From: Aquimarina spinulae
GTDB taxonomy: Bacteria > Bacteroidota > Bacteroidia > Flavobacteriales > Flavobacteriaceae
Reading direction: 5' to 3'
Assembly (NCBI RefSeq): GCF_943373825.1
Contig: NZ_CALSBP010000002.1
Coordinates: 3,953,890-4,017,889, forward strand
Length of the DNA stretch: 64,000 nucleotides
Below are positions 63,498-64,000 of this stretch, piece by piece (within the stretch, counting starts at the first letter, position 1; each line of letters starts with the position of its first letter). Under the pieces are notes generated by a model, which saw only the letters and a program-made list of their open reading frames with translations, was not told the DNA's origin and made no database searches. The position numbers and the translations under genes are program-made.

Positions 63498-64000
63498 TTA
63501 TTTTTCTGGAGTATAATTTAGTTCGAATACCTCTAGATTAAAATAGGGTATTGCAGATAGTAAATGATCAAAAATATCTGCCATTATCTGTTCATAGTTT
63601 TTCCAAACTTTGTTATTACTAAAGGCATATATTTCTAAAGGTGTTCCTTGTGCAGAAGGTGGTAATTGACGACTCATAATTGTCATTTCCTTATTGATAA
63701 ACGGGTGGTTTTCTAGATATAACTCTACATACATTCTAAAAACCCCCATGTTAGTCAGGTTTCTTCCGTTCATCAATATACTTTTATCAATCTTAGATTG
63801 TTGATTGTAAGAGTCTATTTTTTGTTGAGTTGAAGTAAGATACCCTTCAATAAGTTCAATTTTTTTTAATTTATTGAGATCATCTTCAGATAAAAATGAA
63901 ATACTCGATGTTTTGATTAATAATGCTCTTTTAATTCTCCTTCCGCCAGAATTCATCATACCTCTCCAGTTTTTAAAAGACTGTGATGTAAGATAATATG
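63498..64000 (-). CDS. MscS/YbdG-type mechanosensitive channel, C-terminal part (5' end outside window)
   Basis: The frame stays open to the window edge (upstream codons encode SFKNWRGMMNSGGRRIKR), so the start at 63959 is only an internal Met pair; the real gene begins beyond 64000. The sequence NWRGM..SGGRRIKRAL is the hallmark of the YbdG-like MscS family, followed by the cytoplasmic region FRMYVELYLENHPFINKEMT and RQLPPSAQGTPLEIYAFSNN. These channels open on osmotic downshock. The membrane part is not seen here. Confidence 0.85.
   Translation of the reverse strand, partial: YYLTSQSFKNWRGMMNSGGRRIKRALLIKTSSISFLSEDDLNKLKKIELIEGYLTSTQQKIDSYNQQSKIDKSILMNGRNLTNMGVFRMYVELYLENHPFINKEMTIMSRQLPPSAQGTPLEIYAFSNNKVWKNYEQIMADIFDHLLSAIPYFNLEVFELNYTPEK

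Noticed and set aside
1..64000. Antiphage defence islands, prophage, integrases or IS elements
   Set aside because: No nuclease/methylase pairs, retrons, transposases, recombinases or flanking repeats were recognised; recQ and the MoxR ATPase are explained by repair and the nor operon.
1..64000. tRNA or rRNA genes
   Set aside because: No cloverleaf-like segment with a conserved T-loop and no rRNA-like sequence was noticed in the intergenic spaces; a tRNAscan run would settle it.

Overview
The window is AT-rich DNA from a free-living, probably marine, member of the Bacteroidota (Flavobacteriaceae, Aquimarina-like by general character; the genus is an inference). The reasons are Bacteroidota-type promoters (TTG, 17-19 bases, TAnnTTTG), weak ribosome binding sites and several TTG starts, a large secreted protease with a type IX secretion tail, Bacteroidota families (DUF2141, DUF6268, GIN/DUF2807, DUF2461), and a cNor denitrification operon. 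I see no rRNA, tRNA, CRISPR array, phage or insertion sequence.

Layout. 1-3409: the end of an FAD/NAD(P)-binding protein and two FemAB/BioF2-like acyltransferases. 3463-4563: ABM monooxygenase and AraC regulator. 4560-7037 (-): SGNH and MBOAT pair for polysaccharide O-acetylation. 7536-14906: capsule/exopolysaccharide start block (aminotransferase, 4,6-dehydratase, Wza, Wzc-like kinase, PHP phosphatase); the last two genes each carry a one-base frameshift in a poly-A tract. 15075-18016 (-): ECF sigma factor, anti-sigma factor and two secreted beta-repeat proteins. 18239-22805: lon, a divergent MreB paralog and cmk. 23370-26696 (-): 1108-residue metalloprotease. 26984-32220: LysM protein, truA-MOSC-epimerase operon and secreted or membrane hypotheticals. 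32457-36882: decayed 3' half of recQ beside an intact recQ. 36981-44319 (-): broken NmrA-like gene, outer-membrane and DUF2141 genes, Crp/Fnr regulator, GNAT, methyltransferase, cysM and serine acetyltransferase. 44605-51722: nitric oxide reductase operon norCB-Q-D-hemerythrin/PAS-norE-norF and a CBS-domain gene. 51877-58776: DUF2461, SDR paralogs with a TetR regulator, GNAT, NlpC/P60 and thiolase. 59014-64000: cadherin-like/LRR lipoprotein, c-di-AMP phosphodiesterase PgpH, DUF3817 and a partial MscS-type channel.

The strongest new signal is regulatory. Four genes (DUF6268 outer-membrane protein, DUF2141 protein, norC and the CBS protein) each carry a Crp/Fnr-type palindrome whose centre lies exactly 29.5 bases upstream of a -7 element, the spacing expected for class II activation near -41.5. 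Two of them share a 20-base site (19/20 identical) next to a Crp/Fnr regulator gene; the other two share TGAT-N4-ATCA. This suggests two small regulons, one linking the CBS protein to nitric oxide detoxification. Other notable points are the paired slippage-type frameshifts in the capsule kinase and its phosphatase, a 7-base tandem duplication that breaks an NmrA-like gene, and palindromes placed inside promoter spacers of lon and a small secreted gene.
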